Positions 1 to 11,162 of a stretch of DNA of 64,000 nt are shown here, piece after piece; the stretch's first letter is position 1; each line of letters opens with the position of its first letter. This DNA comes from Pegoplata infirma. Its lineage: Eukaryota > Arthropoda > Insecta > Diptera > Anthomyiidae. The DNA is taken from contig OY992539.1 of NCBI GenBank assembly GCA_963921195.1, forward strand, positions 42,576,657-42,640,656. The letters are read 5' to 3'. The notes under the pieces are model-generated. The model ran no database searches. It saw nothing but the letters and a program-made list of their open reading frames with translations, and was not told the DNA's origin. Position numbers and translations under genes: made by a program.

Positions 1-773
1 TACAGCAACCACCCTCGACATCTCTCCTCTTGAAAGCGATATCAGCTCACTTGTGCGCTTCTGACTAAGAGAAAGCCAAATCTGTCGTGTAGTTTCACAT
101 GTCTATCCATATGCCCATCACTGATTAACATTTCAATTCCATTGGAAAAGGTAGTTTCCAGTCTTGCAAGCTCATCTGCTTTGCAATTCCCGGGAATGTC
201 TCAGTGCCCTGGGAGTCGTATGTCAAACTACTTGATCATTTAACTTAAAGGCGTGCGGCAGTTAAGGGCAGATCAAGTTTTCAGAAACATTGACTCCAAT
301 GTTTCTTCTGCTGTTGTAGAAAAGACATTGCAACTCAATCATTCAGCCACTTCCTTTATTGCCAGCATCTCTTCCCGGTAAACACTGCAATTATCTGGTC
401 ATCTTCGAGCCAGACTCAACCCAAGCTCTTCCGAACAGACTCCGAAGACCCCTTCTTCGTGTAGCTTCGAACCATCTGTGTAAAAATGGAATGCCCCTCA
501 TCCAAGACTACCTATATGGTATCATAGTTGTAAAGTGGCGCCCAAAAGGTTCATTGAGGGAGCACAGTCCACATTTTGTGGTATTGTTATCTTTTTCAAG
601 ACATTGCAATGTGCTATTGAGTCGAATTTCCGACGTTGTCGCATACTGCCTACCCAATATGTCCAATGGTATTAGGTGAAGAATGATTTCTAATGCAGCC
701 GTAGGTGTGGTACGAAGAGCCATTTCCTGTACCTTCGTGATAAAGACACAGTTCCTTTTTGTATCTAAATCAG
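1..773 (-). pseudogene. LINE fragment (RT C-terminus to RNase H), decayed
   Basis: This is a broken internal piece of the same LINE family that is nearly complete at 33350-40339. The reading frame at 508-723 on the minus strand encodes [20 protein letters not shown], which differs at only a few residues from the big copy. DNA similarity continues through the RNase H and C-terminal zinc region toward position 1, with several indels and stops. Similarity stops near 773, just after the stretch matching the RT thumb. It lies in the Pxn intron, antisense to Pxn, and cannot be functional. Confidence 0.85.
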
Positions 774-2340
774 GCCACCAGAAATGAATGGGGTTAAAAC
801 AATAAACAATTAATCTTTCGTGCTTTTTTATTTCCTGAAATAATGGTTCTAGAAATTTGAAGCTTAAAATTCAGGATCAACTAGCAAAAAATATCTAACA
901 AAAGTTCTTTTAAAAAGTTTAGACTTTAAGGGGGGGAAAAACTGTACTGTGATACTTTTTTTTCGATTTTCTAAAATAATATTCATTAAAACTTGTAATT
1001 TAGAATGTTGGGTTCTCCATTAGAAAAAATGTCTAAAAAACCCTTTTGGAAGTTCCGATTCTTAGAGGTAATAAGGGTAATAAAATACACTTTGGAACAT
1101 TTTTAATTTGATAAGCAATTTGATAAGCAGTAAAAACAACTGTAGATAAACAGTTGTTTATACCGTATCTGTAGTTTTCGCACAGGTTGTTTTGACCATT
1201 TTTTTTTTTGTAGTTGTTAGTTAAAAACAACCAAATTTTTTAGTTAATTGAAAATATATTCAAAGCCTTATCAACACACAATTGTAGTTATTTTAACTGC
1301 CTTGTAGTAGATTTTACCGACAATTTTCTGAATGTACGATACTGATATTACTTTAACTCTTCGTTTATCCTTTAAAGGATGTTAGTTTGTTACAGAATAC
1401 TATATACATCCATACATGTATTACTTTTGTTGAGTGCAAGTGTAAGTTATGAAAGTATTTCTCATTTTTTTTTTTTTTTTTGTTGCTGCGGTTGTTAATT
1501 TTGTCATAATCTAAGATGAACAAAATCTGTTTTCGTATGCTCGTATATTAAAACACAGGACATCTTTTTCTATATGTATGTGTGTATACATATAAATGTG
1601 TCTATTTCTTACATCCGTTTCCTTTTCATAATTTTGTAGTAGTATTTTATTTATTATTGTCTTCATTCAGAAAGAAAGAAGCCAAGGGGTTTCTTGTTTC
1701 ATTGTGTGTGTGTGTTTGTCTAGGATTATGGCTTGTTTTAAACTCAGTAGGGATTTGTATGGGGATATACATATTGCTGCATGTTTCCAGTGCCTGGTTG
1801 GTGCACTGGTGTTGTAGTTGCTTTAAATCTAAACTGACAAATGTATACATTTATTTTTATAGTTTATTCAGAAGAGATAGAAATGAACATACAAATTGTT
1901 GTAAATGTCAAACTCTGATTTATAGTGTTAATGACAGGACAACAAAAAATATTGTTAAAGTTAAATATTTAATTTAACCATTTTGAACTTAAGGGTCAAA
2001 TTGAGCATTTAGTTTTACATTGTATAAATAGTTAAAAGGATTTATGTTATTAATAAATTAAATTTAATTAATTTGAGTAGGATTTCTTAGGAAAGCTAAA
2101 AGTAAAAGTTTCAAATTTAAGATTTCAAAAAAAACTAGACGCTACTGGGATGCCACCTTACACAGTAAATTGCAATAATTCTAATAATTACAAATCTGTT
2201 CTCCAAACTTTTTTATCACATCAGGTTTTTAAAAAAATTGAGGTGAAATTTTAAAAAATCGCCATTTTGGGCATTTTTGACAACTTATTGCGATTGAACC
2301 CGATGTTATAGCTACTTAAAAATTAGTTGAGGGTAAATCA
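774..2340. other. Intronic AT-rich DNA, no gene seen
   Basis: Part of the long Pxn intron. It is AT-rich with homopolymer runs and a short TG microsatellite near 1704-1717. The 131-codon frame at 1582-1977 shows no recognisable domain. I see no splice-bounded coding segment and no intact mobile element. Confidence 0.5.
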
Positions 2341-2365
2341 TTACTCTTAAGGATGCAGAGCTCAT

Positions 2366-2412
2366 TTGGTTCGCATTAACCTTAAGGGCACCCTTAGGTT
2401 AATGCGAACCAA
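2366..2412. repeat. Short inverted repeat
   Basis: Two arms, TGGTTCGCATTAACCT and its near-exact reverse complement, are separated by about 13 bases and form a perfect-stem hairpin in the Pxn intron. It may be the core of a decayed mobile element. Confidence 0.6.
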
Positions 2413-2914
2413 AGACCATTTTTGCGCTACTAATCATACACAAAAAAAACTTGATGCGAGTGAATCGCCACCTCATACACATGATTACAATTATTCTCCT
2501 AGTCAAATATCCGGTCTCCATACTTTTGTATGTGCTGACGACTTAAAAATAAGTCAATGGTAAAGCTCAAACATTGATCTTTAAGATGCATAACTCATTT
2601 AAGCAGTCGCTTTAACCGATGGAGCACCAATTGTCTTTTAATAAGGTATTTCCCCCAAACGGTTTTTTTATACTAGGAAATAAGACATCATTAAATGATA
2701 ACACTACTCTACAAAAATCAACTTTTTTGCACATTTTCTAAGGTATTTTGGCCTCCTAAACACGAATCTGTCATCAGAAAAGTTGTATCAAATCGTCTTC
2801 TCGAGATATAGGCATTTCCCTTTTTTATGGACCAAGCACTTAAAACAGACAAATTTCTTAATAACAAGACTTCGCTATTTTAAGGCATAACAAGACTTCG
2901 CTATTTTAAGTCGA

Positions 2915-3495
2915 GAACACAGTGATACAAAATCGAACTTTCGGAATCGGAATGGGATGAAACCAAAAGCAAATGAAAGCTGACGTTTTCATAACAAAAC
3001 CCCCAAGGCCTTTTTTTTGGTTAGAGCTAAATTTTTTTACACGCATTTAAAGTTGGTGATTTTAAAGCATTTAAAGTTTTTGTGTACTAAACATGTCCTA
3101 CTTTAAGGGCCTCTGATGGTGCCCTTATTGGACATGTAGGGTCCAGTATCAAAACTTAAGCTCAAAATTACTTTAGCTTTAACTGGTATAAATTTTTCTG
3201 CAATCCGTACAGTACCTATTTACTGAATAGCAAAATTATTAAAATAAACCACTGTACACCATTGCGTATGATTGTTATTTAAAGGCAATTACACTATTAA
3301 TCATACGCCACTAATACAGTTTTCAAGCATTTATTATTATAATTATAATAAAAGTTCACTAACTTCAAATGCGTGTAAAAAAAATCTAGCTCTGAACTAG
3401 AAAAAAGCCATGAGAGGTTTGTTATGGAAAATGTCAACTTTCATTTGCATTTGGTTTCATCCCATTCCGATTTTGGGTGTTGCACTGTGTAATCA
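2915..3495. repeat. Fold-back element, about 0.58 kb
   Basis: The left arm (about 2940-3062) and right arm (about 3358-3482) are diverged reverse complements. Both contain GGAATGGGATGAAACC (or its complement) and a segment matching ACACGCATTTAAAGTT. A 28-bp direct duplication (AACAAGACTTCGCTATTTTA and flanks) sits just outside the left arm at about 2860-2912. There is no coding potential; it is probably a decayed non-autonomous DNA transposon. Confidence 0.6.
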
Positions 3496-4415
3496 TCCAA
3501 CTTTCTCTAAGACGGCATTATCATTATCAGTTGACTGCCCCGGAACCAGCTACATAGCCAAGTAACGGGCACGGTGTACGCTTTTGTGTATCCGCCAATA
3601 ATGTTTCTAACAATAGTAGATGTTCCCGACAATAACTATTTTGGGAACTGTCGGAACGTGGAGCAAACGGCATAACACTATCCAGATTATTAGGAGGTCC
3701 CTAATAAGTGTGTCATTCATAGTCTGCTTATGTATTCAATCTTACTAAAGGCAAGCGCCTTTTTGCAACAGAGTAAATACGAAGTTGGAATTTTGACGCT
3801 GAATACGAATCTGTACTCAGAATATCTCCATCACATCAGGTTTTTGAGATATCTTAGGTTAAAGTTTTGAAAAAACCCCTGTTTTTCGCCATTTTCGAGA
3901 CGTCATAACTGCGCGAATTCACCTTTATTTATAAAACCTGATATGTAGTCTGAAAGTCCTACTCAATACCTTTAAAATAAATGATTAACCTCTGTAATAA
4001 CTTGTTTCTTCTCTGAGATATCTTAGCATGAAGTTTAAAAAATTCCGGTTTTCGCTATATTCACGGTATTTTTCCTATGAATGCAAATTCGCCTTTATTT
4101 TACGACAAAATTATAAAAGTTTTAAATTCCCAATTAAAAAAAAACAAAGAAATGCTTTTTGAATTGTTTAAATATACTTTCTATTTCCTGAGATATCGCC
4201 CGTTGAATTTTTTATGATGTGTTTAGTGAATACATACCACTCTCAGCCGCATTCAGAGTCACGAAACGAGAAAAAACTTCAGATTAAGATATCTCAGAGA
4301 TGAAACAAGGTATTAAAAGGTTAAACATTCGTTTTAAATGTAATTTGTAGGAATTTCAGACGACATATCAGGTTTTATAAATAAAAGTGAATTTTCGCAG
4401 TTATAACGTCTCGAA

Positions 4416-6341
4416 TAGTGCCTGCGGTCAGTACCGTAGTACCGGGAATACCGGTATTCCCGGTTCTCGGTATTCCCGGGAAATGGTACCGGTTTCCCGG
4501 CTCTTGAATTATTTCCGGGAATACCGGTATTCCCGGTTCCTGTTCTGACAGTATTACCGGTATTCCCGGGACTACCGGTATGTATATTTTGTAAAATTGT
4601 GTAGAATTAAAATTTTTTCTTCGCTTTTACCAAAAAAAATATAAAACATGTTAAAAACACCATTTCCATTTTTTGTATGAATTTAAGAAAAATATAGTTA
4701 ATGATTTTTAAATAATTTTACAAACAAAACTAAATATTTCTGAAATACTGATTAAATGGTATAATTTAAATATTTTATTATATTTTGAGGATGTTTATTC
4801 TGGCTCAAGGTCATTATTTTCTTTACTTATTAAAACCATGATATTCTCATAGCATAATTTTTAAGAAAATTATTTTTTTGTTTTAAATTTATTTATGTTG
4901 GTCATTTTGCAAGACTTAATCGACACGTGTTTCGGAATCTGTCAAGATTCCATTGTCAAGATTATTTAGCAAAAATAGAAACGATATACTACAAAGTAGC
5001 AAACGAGTCTAATGACAAATCGTTTGTGCACAAACTAAAGCATTAATACATATTCGACTCAATCCACAATGTGAATTAGAAAGACGAAGAAATTGTACTA
5101 TGCTAGTAAGTAACGATTGTCAATAACCAACAAAAATATTTAAAACATTTTACATACGATAGTCCATTGGACTACAACAATATGTTTTTGTGTTGTTGTT
5201 GTGAGAAAAAACTCCATATTAGGGTTATTCATCACATGGCGTGCCAACCATTATGTTCAAATTCTGATTAATTTTTATTAAAAAATAAAAATTGTTTTAT
5301 TCGACCTTTAAAATATTATATTTTGAGGATGTTTATTCTGGCTCAAGGTCATTATTTTCTTTACTTATTAAAACCATGATATTCTCATAGCATAATTTTC
5401 AAGAAAATTATTTTTTTGTTTTAAATTTATTGTCGATTAAGTCTTGCAAAAATGACCAACATAAGTAAATTTAAAACAAAAAAATAATTTTCTTGAAAAT
5501 TATGCTATGAGAATATCATGGTTTTAATAAGTAAAGAAAATAATGACCTTGAGCCAGAATAAACATCCTCAAAATATAATATTTTAAAGGTCGAATAAAA
5601 CAATTTTTATTTTTTAATAAAAATTAATCAGAATTTGAACATAATGGTTGGCACGCCATGTGATGAATAACCCTAATATGGAGTTTTTTCTCACAACAAC
5701 AACACAAAAACATATTGTTGTAGTCCAATGGACTATCGTATGTAAAATGTTTTAAATATTTTTGTTGGTTATTGACAATCGTTACTTACTAGCATAGTAC
5801 AATTTCTTCGTCTTTCTAATTCACATTGTGGATAGAGTCGAATATGTATTAATGCTTTAGTTTGTGCACAAACGATTTGTCATTAGACTCGTTTGCTACT
5901 TTGTAGTATATCGTTTCTATTTTTGCTAAATAATCTTGACAATGGAATCTTGACAGATTCCGAAACACGTGTCGATTAAGTCTTGCAAAAATGACCAACA
6001 TAAATAAATTTAAAACAAAAAATAATTTTCTTGAAAATTATGCTATGAGAATATCATGGTTTTAATAAGTAAAGAAAATAATGACCTTGAGCCAGAATAA
6101 ACATCCTCAAAATATAATATTTTAAAGGTCGAATAAAACAATTTTTATTTTTTAATAAAAATTAATCAGAATTTAAATATTTTATGTTATTGTATTTTTT
6201 TGTTTTTTGAGAACCGGTACCAACATCAGAACCGGGAATACCGGTGTTCCCGGGAATATATCTAGAACCGGGAAACCGGTACCAGAACCGGGAATACCGG
6301 TATTCCCGGGAATACCGAGAACCGGGAAATGGGGGGCACTA
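4416..6341. mobile_element. Non-autonomous hAT-like element with exact 8-bp TSD
   Basis: The element begins TAGTGCC and ends GGCACTA and is flanked by GTCTCGAA at 4408-4415 and again at 6342-6349. An 8-bp duplication and TAGTG-type ends are hAT hallmarks. Both ends carry many copies of a self-complementary motif of the type ACCGGGAATACCGG. The interior (about 4760-6175) is a giant palindrome with arms of about 0.65 kb centred near 5438, itself built from two nested inverted modules. There is no transposase frame, so movement would need a hAT transposase supplied elsewhere. Confidence 0.85.
4760..6175. repeat. Large interior palindrome of the hAT-like element
   Basis: The module containing GGATGTTTATTCTGGCTCAA appears in forward orientation near 4790 and 5327 and inverted near 5560 and 6100. 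A second module containing TCGTTTGTGCACAAACT is near 5020 and inverted near 5870. The order is A-B-A then inverted A-B-A, with about 97% arm identity by eye. There is no coding capacity. Confidence 0.8.
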
Positions 6342-6639
6342 GTCTCGAATATGGCGAAAAACGGGGTTTTTTCAACTTCAAGCTATGATATCTCGAAAAC
6401 CAGGTGATAGGAAAATTCTGAGACCAGATTCGGATTCAGCGCAACTCAAACTGTTAGAAAAGTAACCTCCGGTCTATGGGTTGAAAATTTGTTGGCCTGT
6501 GTATTTAAGAAAAATAAGAAAAAGTTTGGAAAAAGAACGGAACCTCCCCGGTTACTTAGAAAAAAGCTGAACTTCGAATTTACTACTTACACATTAAATT
6601 CAATAATAATTTGCATAATTCAGTTCCAAAAGAACCTCT

Positions 6640-7320
6640 AAGGTACTGTAAGCGATTACCTTAAATATTCCTGTGTTTTGGAACATGTTGTTAAACATCT
6701 CTTTAGGGAAATGATAGCAGCTAAACTGTCGGAATATATTTATGCTAACTGGAATTAATGCCTGCTAACAAAATATCCAGTTATGTCAAAGTTTAAGTAA
6801 CCTCCAGTTAGTCCCCTACAAATTTGACATCTATAACCCTCGGTTAGCACTAGACCCAACTAATTTTCCCTAAGGTCCAATAACACAAAAAAGCGAACCA
6901 AGAGATAAGTTGCGTGAAGTTCTAACCGAAAGTAGGAGATGTCAAATTTGTATAGGACTATTTGGAGGTTACGTTAACTTCCTCAAAACTGTACATTGTG
7001 TTAACAGACTTATGCCCGTTAACACAATGTTCAGTTATCTGGAAATTAGCCTAACCTCCAGTTAGTATCATACAAGTTTGGCATTTAAAACCTTTGGTTA
7101 GCACTTGACCCAGGTTATCTTTCAGCTTACTTGACCCAGCCTATCTTCTGTGCTTTGAATTAGATCCTTAGGCGATCCCACCTTAAATCCAATTTCCTTA
7201 GAAAGCTTATTCCTAGCATATCTTTCAACTTACTTGACCCAGCGTATCTTCTGTGATTTGTAATAGATCCTTAGGCGATCCCACCCAAAAATCTAATTTC
7301 CTTAGAAATTCTTAACTTTA
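6640..7320. repeat. Composite diverged direct and inverted repeats
   Basis: Segments carrying CCTCCAGTTAGT and TTTGACAT occur in direct orientation at about 6765-6865 and 7017-7120 and inverted at about 6890-6975. A further block of about 100 bp containing GATCCTTAGGCGATCCCACC is tandemly duplicated at about 7120-7221 and 7222-7315. This repeat sits directly upstream of the Pxn exon acceptor and is probably a decayed mobile element. Confidence 0.55.
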
Positions 7321-7444
7321 AGTCTTAATTTATACTTAAGTTCGGACTATAAAATTTAGTCCAAAATGAAGTTACATTCTAATAAATTATTTTCTATTTT
7401 GAAATTTAAACTAATCCGATAATCGTTTTATCATTTATTTTCAG

Positions 7445-10079
7445 AAATAATGAAAATCTAGCACCTGGTGATCGTTATGTACGTGTTGCTTTCGAAGAGG
7501 CAGCCAAGGAAATTGATATTGCCATCAACAATACCCTAGATATGTTATTTACAAATCGTAATCGTACTAAACCAAATGGTGAAAAAGCTCCACCAAATTA
7601 TGGCGATCTTTTAAGAGTATTCCGCTTTCCCACGGGAGAAGCTCGTCAATTAGCTAGAGCAGCCGAAATTTACGAAAGAACTTTGGTTAATATACGCAAG
7701 CATGTTTTAAAAGGCGATAATCTAACGATTGAAAGTGATAAATATAAATTTAAGGATCTTTTATCCAGGGAACATTTACATTTAGTAGCGGAATTGTCGG
7801 GTTGTATGGAACATCGTGAAATGCCTAATTGTACAGATATGTGTTTCCATTCGAAATATCGCAGTATAGATGGTACCTGTAATAATTTATTACATCCTGT
7901 TTGGGGTGCTTCGCTTACGGCTTTTAGACGCATAGAAAAACCTATATATGAAAATGGTTTTAGTATGCCTATTGGATGGATGAAGGATAAATTATATGCT
8001 GGTTTTCCCAAGCCAAGTGCAAGATTGGTATCAACTTCTATGATTTCTACCAAGGATATAACACCGGATGAAAGAATTACTCATATGGTTATGCAATGGG
8101 GTCAATTTCTAGATCATGATTTAGATCATGCTATACCTTCGGTTAGTTCGGAAAGTTGGGATGGTGTTGACTGTAAGAAAACTTGTGAATTTGCACCACC
8201 TTGTTATCCCATTGAAGTACCACCCAATGATCCTCGTGTTAAAAATAGACGTTGTATAGATTTGGTTAGGTCTAGTTCGATATGTGGTTCCGGCATGACT
8301 TCCTTATTCTTTGATAGTGTACAACATAGAGAACAAATTAACCAATTGACTTCCTTTATTGATGCTTCCCAGGTATATGGTTTTAGTGAACCATTTGCCA
8401 ATGAATTGAGAAATCTAACTACAGATGATGGTTTACTAAGAGTTGGTGTACAGTTTCCCAATCAACGTGAAATGTTACCATTTGCGGCACCACAAGATGG
8501 TATGGATTGTCGTCTTAATTTGGATGAAAATAAAATGAGCTGTTTTGTTTCCGGTGATATTAGAGTTAATGAACAAGTGGGTTTATTGGCCATGCATACT
8601 ATATGGATGCGAGAACATAATCGTATTGCTGGCGAATTTAGACATATCAATCCACATTGGGATGGTGAAACTATATTTTATGAAGCTAGAAAAGTTGTTG
8701 GTGCTCAAATGCAACATTTTACCTATAAACATTGGTTGCCCTTGATAGTGGGAGAAAGTGGTATGCAGAAATTGGGTGAATATAAGGGATATGATTCTTC
8801 CATTAATCCATCAATTGCCAATGAATTTGCCACAGCTGCTTTACGTTTTGGTCATACTATTATAAATCCTATACTACATAGATTGAATGCATCATTTGAA
8901 TCTATTCCTCAAGGACATTTACCTTTACATAAGGCTTTCTTTGCTCCCTGGCGTTTGGTGTATGAGGGTGGTGTTGATGCTTTAATGAGAGGCATGTTTG
9001 CCATGCCAGCCAAATTAAAAATACCTGGACAAAATCTTAATACTGAACTAACTGAGAAACTGTTCCAAACAGCTCATGCAGTAGCTTTAGATTTAGCAGC
9101 CATTAATATACAAAGAGGTCGTGATCATGGTATACCCGGCTATAATGCCTATCGTAAATTCTGTAATATGACCGTTGCCCAAACATTTGAAGATTTATCT
9201 GGAGAAATTATCAATAAAGATGTTAGAGATAAATTGAAAGAGCTGTATGGTCATCCTGATAATGTGGATGTTTGGGTTGGTGGTATATTAGAAGAACAAG
9301 TTGATGGTGGTAAAGTTGGTTCGCTATTCCAATGTCTATTGATTGAACAATTTAGACGTTTACGTGATGGTGATAGATTCTATTATGAAAATCCTTCAGT
9401 ATTTTTACCCCAGCAATTAGAACAAATTAAACAATCTAACTTGGGACGTGTTCTCTGCGATAATGGTGATAAAATTGAAGAGGTTACCGATAATGTATTC
9501 ATATTACCCAAACTTCAGGGTGGTTATAAGAAATGTGAAGATATACCTGGTATTAATTTATATTTCTGGCAAGATTGTGCTACTTGTAGTAGTTTACCTC
9601 CATTATTCGATACTTATGTACCACAAACATATCAAAAACATAACCGTAACAAAAGATCTATACAATCGCAAGAACCCCCAGCTGAACATACTGCAGAAGC
9701 CACTAATCACCTAGAAGAATTATTGGATATCAATGAGGAAAGAGTTAGTGGTTTGGAAGAAGTTGTAAGTAGTTTCCAAAAGGAGTTGAAAAAATTACAT
9801 AAGAAGATCCATAAATTAGAAGAATCATGTGATAGTTCCAGTTCGAATGTTAAACCAACAAAACGAAATCATTGCGTGGATGAAAAGGAAACTACACGTT
9901 TGAATAATGAAGTTTGGAATCCCGATTATTGTACTAAATGTGAATGTCGTCATGCTCAAATCACCTGTACAAAAGAAAAATGTGGTGAGGTACATTGTGA
10001 ACCGGGTATAGAACCGTTCACACCACCTATGGCTTGTTGTCCCCATTGTCCACCTAAATTTAATACAAAGAATATATAA
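7445..10079 (+). CDS. Pxn: Peroxidasin, C-terminal exon (peroxidase and VWC domains)
   Basis: Peroxidasin is a secreted haem peroxidase of the extracellular matrix that makes the sulfilimine crosslinks of collagen IV. The exon starts after the acceptor TTTTCAG at 7444; one base completes a split codon and 877 codons follow. Upstream LRR and immunoglobulin exons are off the left edge. Counting from 7446, the distal pair is D223-H224 in WGQFLDHDLDH, the catalytic arginine is R389 in WMREHNRIA, and the proximal histidine is H470 in RFGHTIINP. All key residues are present. A coiled-coil stretch follows at roughly residues 738-785 and a cysteine-rich VWC domain ends the protein. An in-frame ATG exists at 7542, but conserved family sequence (GDRYVRVAF) lies before it, so it is not the real start. 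The exon has no stop or frameshift. Certainty is high for family and boundaries. Confidence 0.96.
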
Positions 10080-10732
10080 ATTCTAATATTTTTATTGAAA
10101 ACAAAAAGAGATTACACTTAAAAAAAATCGAATTATTGTCAATCGTTGTATAACTTTTATAATTCCACAATTACTGAAATATAAAAAAAAATTATGCACA
10201 ATAATATTAGTTCAAAATCAAGGAAATGGACAAATAGAGTTTTAGAATAGCGGTATTTAATTTTCATAGCCATGTCAATGCCGAAATAGTCCCCAATGTG
10301 ATGAAAATCGTTCGATTTCAAATCGATCATTTTTTAATTTTTTTAATTCTCTATGATTTTGAAATATTTATTATTTAAATTAGATAAAATTGTATGAATT
10401 CATTTATTTGATTATACTCAAGCCTTTAAAAACAATTTTAAGTTATTTTGGCTTTTCTGTTCACTTTTCAAATTTTGATTTTTAATGAAATCGATTGAAA
10501 TTAAAATCGTTCGATTTCCATCACATACCAGAATAAAAATCAAAATCACGTTATCATTGAAGGTTCTATACTTCAATATAAATACCGTTATTTTAAAACG
10601 TTCAAAGATGTCCAACCTTTTTTAAAAAAACACAAATAAACAGTAATTCTTACATTCTTTTTCTTTCACAAAACGAAAAAAACAATGGCCAAACTTAAAT
10701 TATATTATAGACAACCTAATATAATGAATTAA

Positions 10733-10742
10733 AATAAATAAA
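10733..10742 (+). promoter_or_regulatory. Candidate poly(A) signals of Pxn
   Basis: Two overlapping AATAAA hexamers lie about 655 bp after the Pxn stop and just before the convergent thioesterase 3' end. The 3' UTR between (10080-10732) is AT-rich and contains an imperfect inverted repeat around AAATCGTTCGATTT near 10305 and 10503. Confidence 0.5.
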
Positions 10743-10820
10743 AAATTGCAAAAAAATAACCATTCGTTTTATTTAACTAATTTTTAAAATTCCAGATGAA
10801 ATTTATAATTTATTTTTATT

Positions 10821-11162
10821 CTATTGAAAATCTACAAATTTTGTATGACTACCTTTGGCTATTATAGAATTATCCTTCTTATGTCTTAATATACATTCAA
10901 GAAAAGCTAGTTTTTTACCAGCTCTCAAGAGATGAGCATCAATTAGAATATCATCTCCTTCTTTCGCTGCCTTAAGATAATCAACATTTATTTTAACTGA
11001 TACCCCAGGATGGCATGGTTTTGACATCAGGGCATATGTGGTAACCATATCAACTAGGGTGGCTGTAAATCCACCATGTAAGCCACCCAAACGATTTAAA
11101 TGTTCACGACTTACCGTGAACTCAGCTGTGCATACACCATCACCGCCGCTGGTGATTTTCAC
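10821..11162 (-). CDS. Thioesterase exon 2 (hotdog core)
   Basis: It starts VKITSGGDG after acceptor TTAATAACAG and carries all the active-site residues. The stop TAG (10823-10821) is followed at once by AATAAA (minus strand, 10820-10815), so the 3' UTR may be very short. Confidence 0.93.
   Translation of the reverse strand: MKITSGGDGVCTAEFTVSREHLNRLGGLHGGFTATLVDMVTTYALMSKPCHPGVSVKINVDYLKAAKEGDDILIDAHLLRAGKKLAFLECILRHKKDNSIIAKGSHTKFVDFQ

Larger units (their letters stand above)
3793..6446. repeat. Fold-back repeat split by a later hAT-like insertion
   Basis: The left arm (3793-4020) contains GAGATATCTTAGG and CGCCATTTTCGAGACG. It is the reverse complement of two pieces now lying at 4285-4415 and 6342-6446. 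The gap between these pieces is exactly the hAT-like element at 4416-6341 plus its 8-bp duplication. Removing the insert restores a right arm that matches the left arm, so the fold-back is older than the hAT insertion. Confidence 0.8.

Noticed and set aside
1582..1977. 131-codon frame in the Pxn intron
   Set aside because: Composition follows local AT-richness and a TG microsatellite; no domain recognised.
7542..7544. ATG as start of a short peroxidase gene
   Set aside because: Family-conserved codons (GDRYVRVAF and on) precede it in frame back to a good splice acceptor; it is an internal methionine of Pxn.
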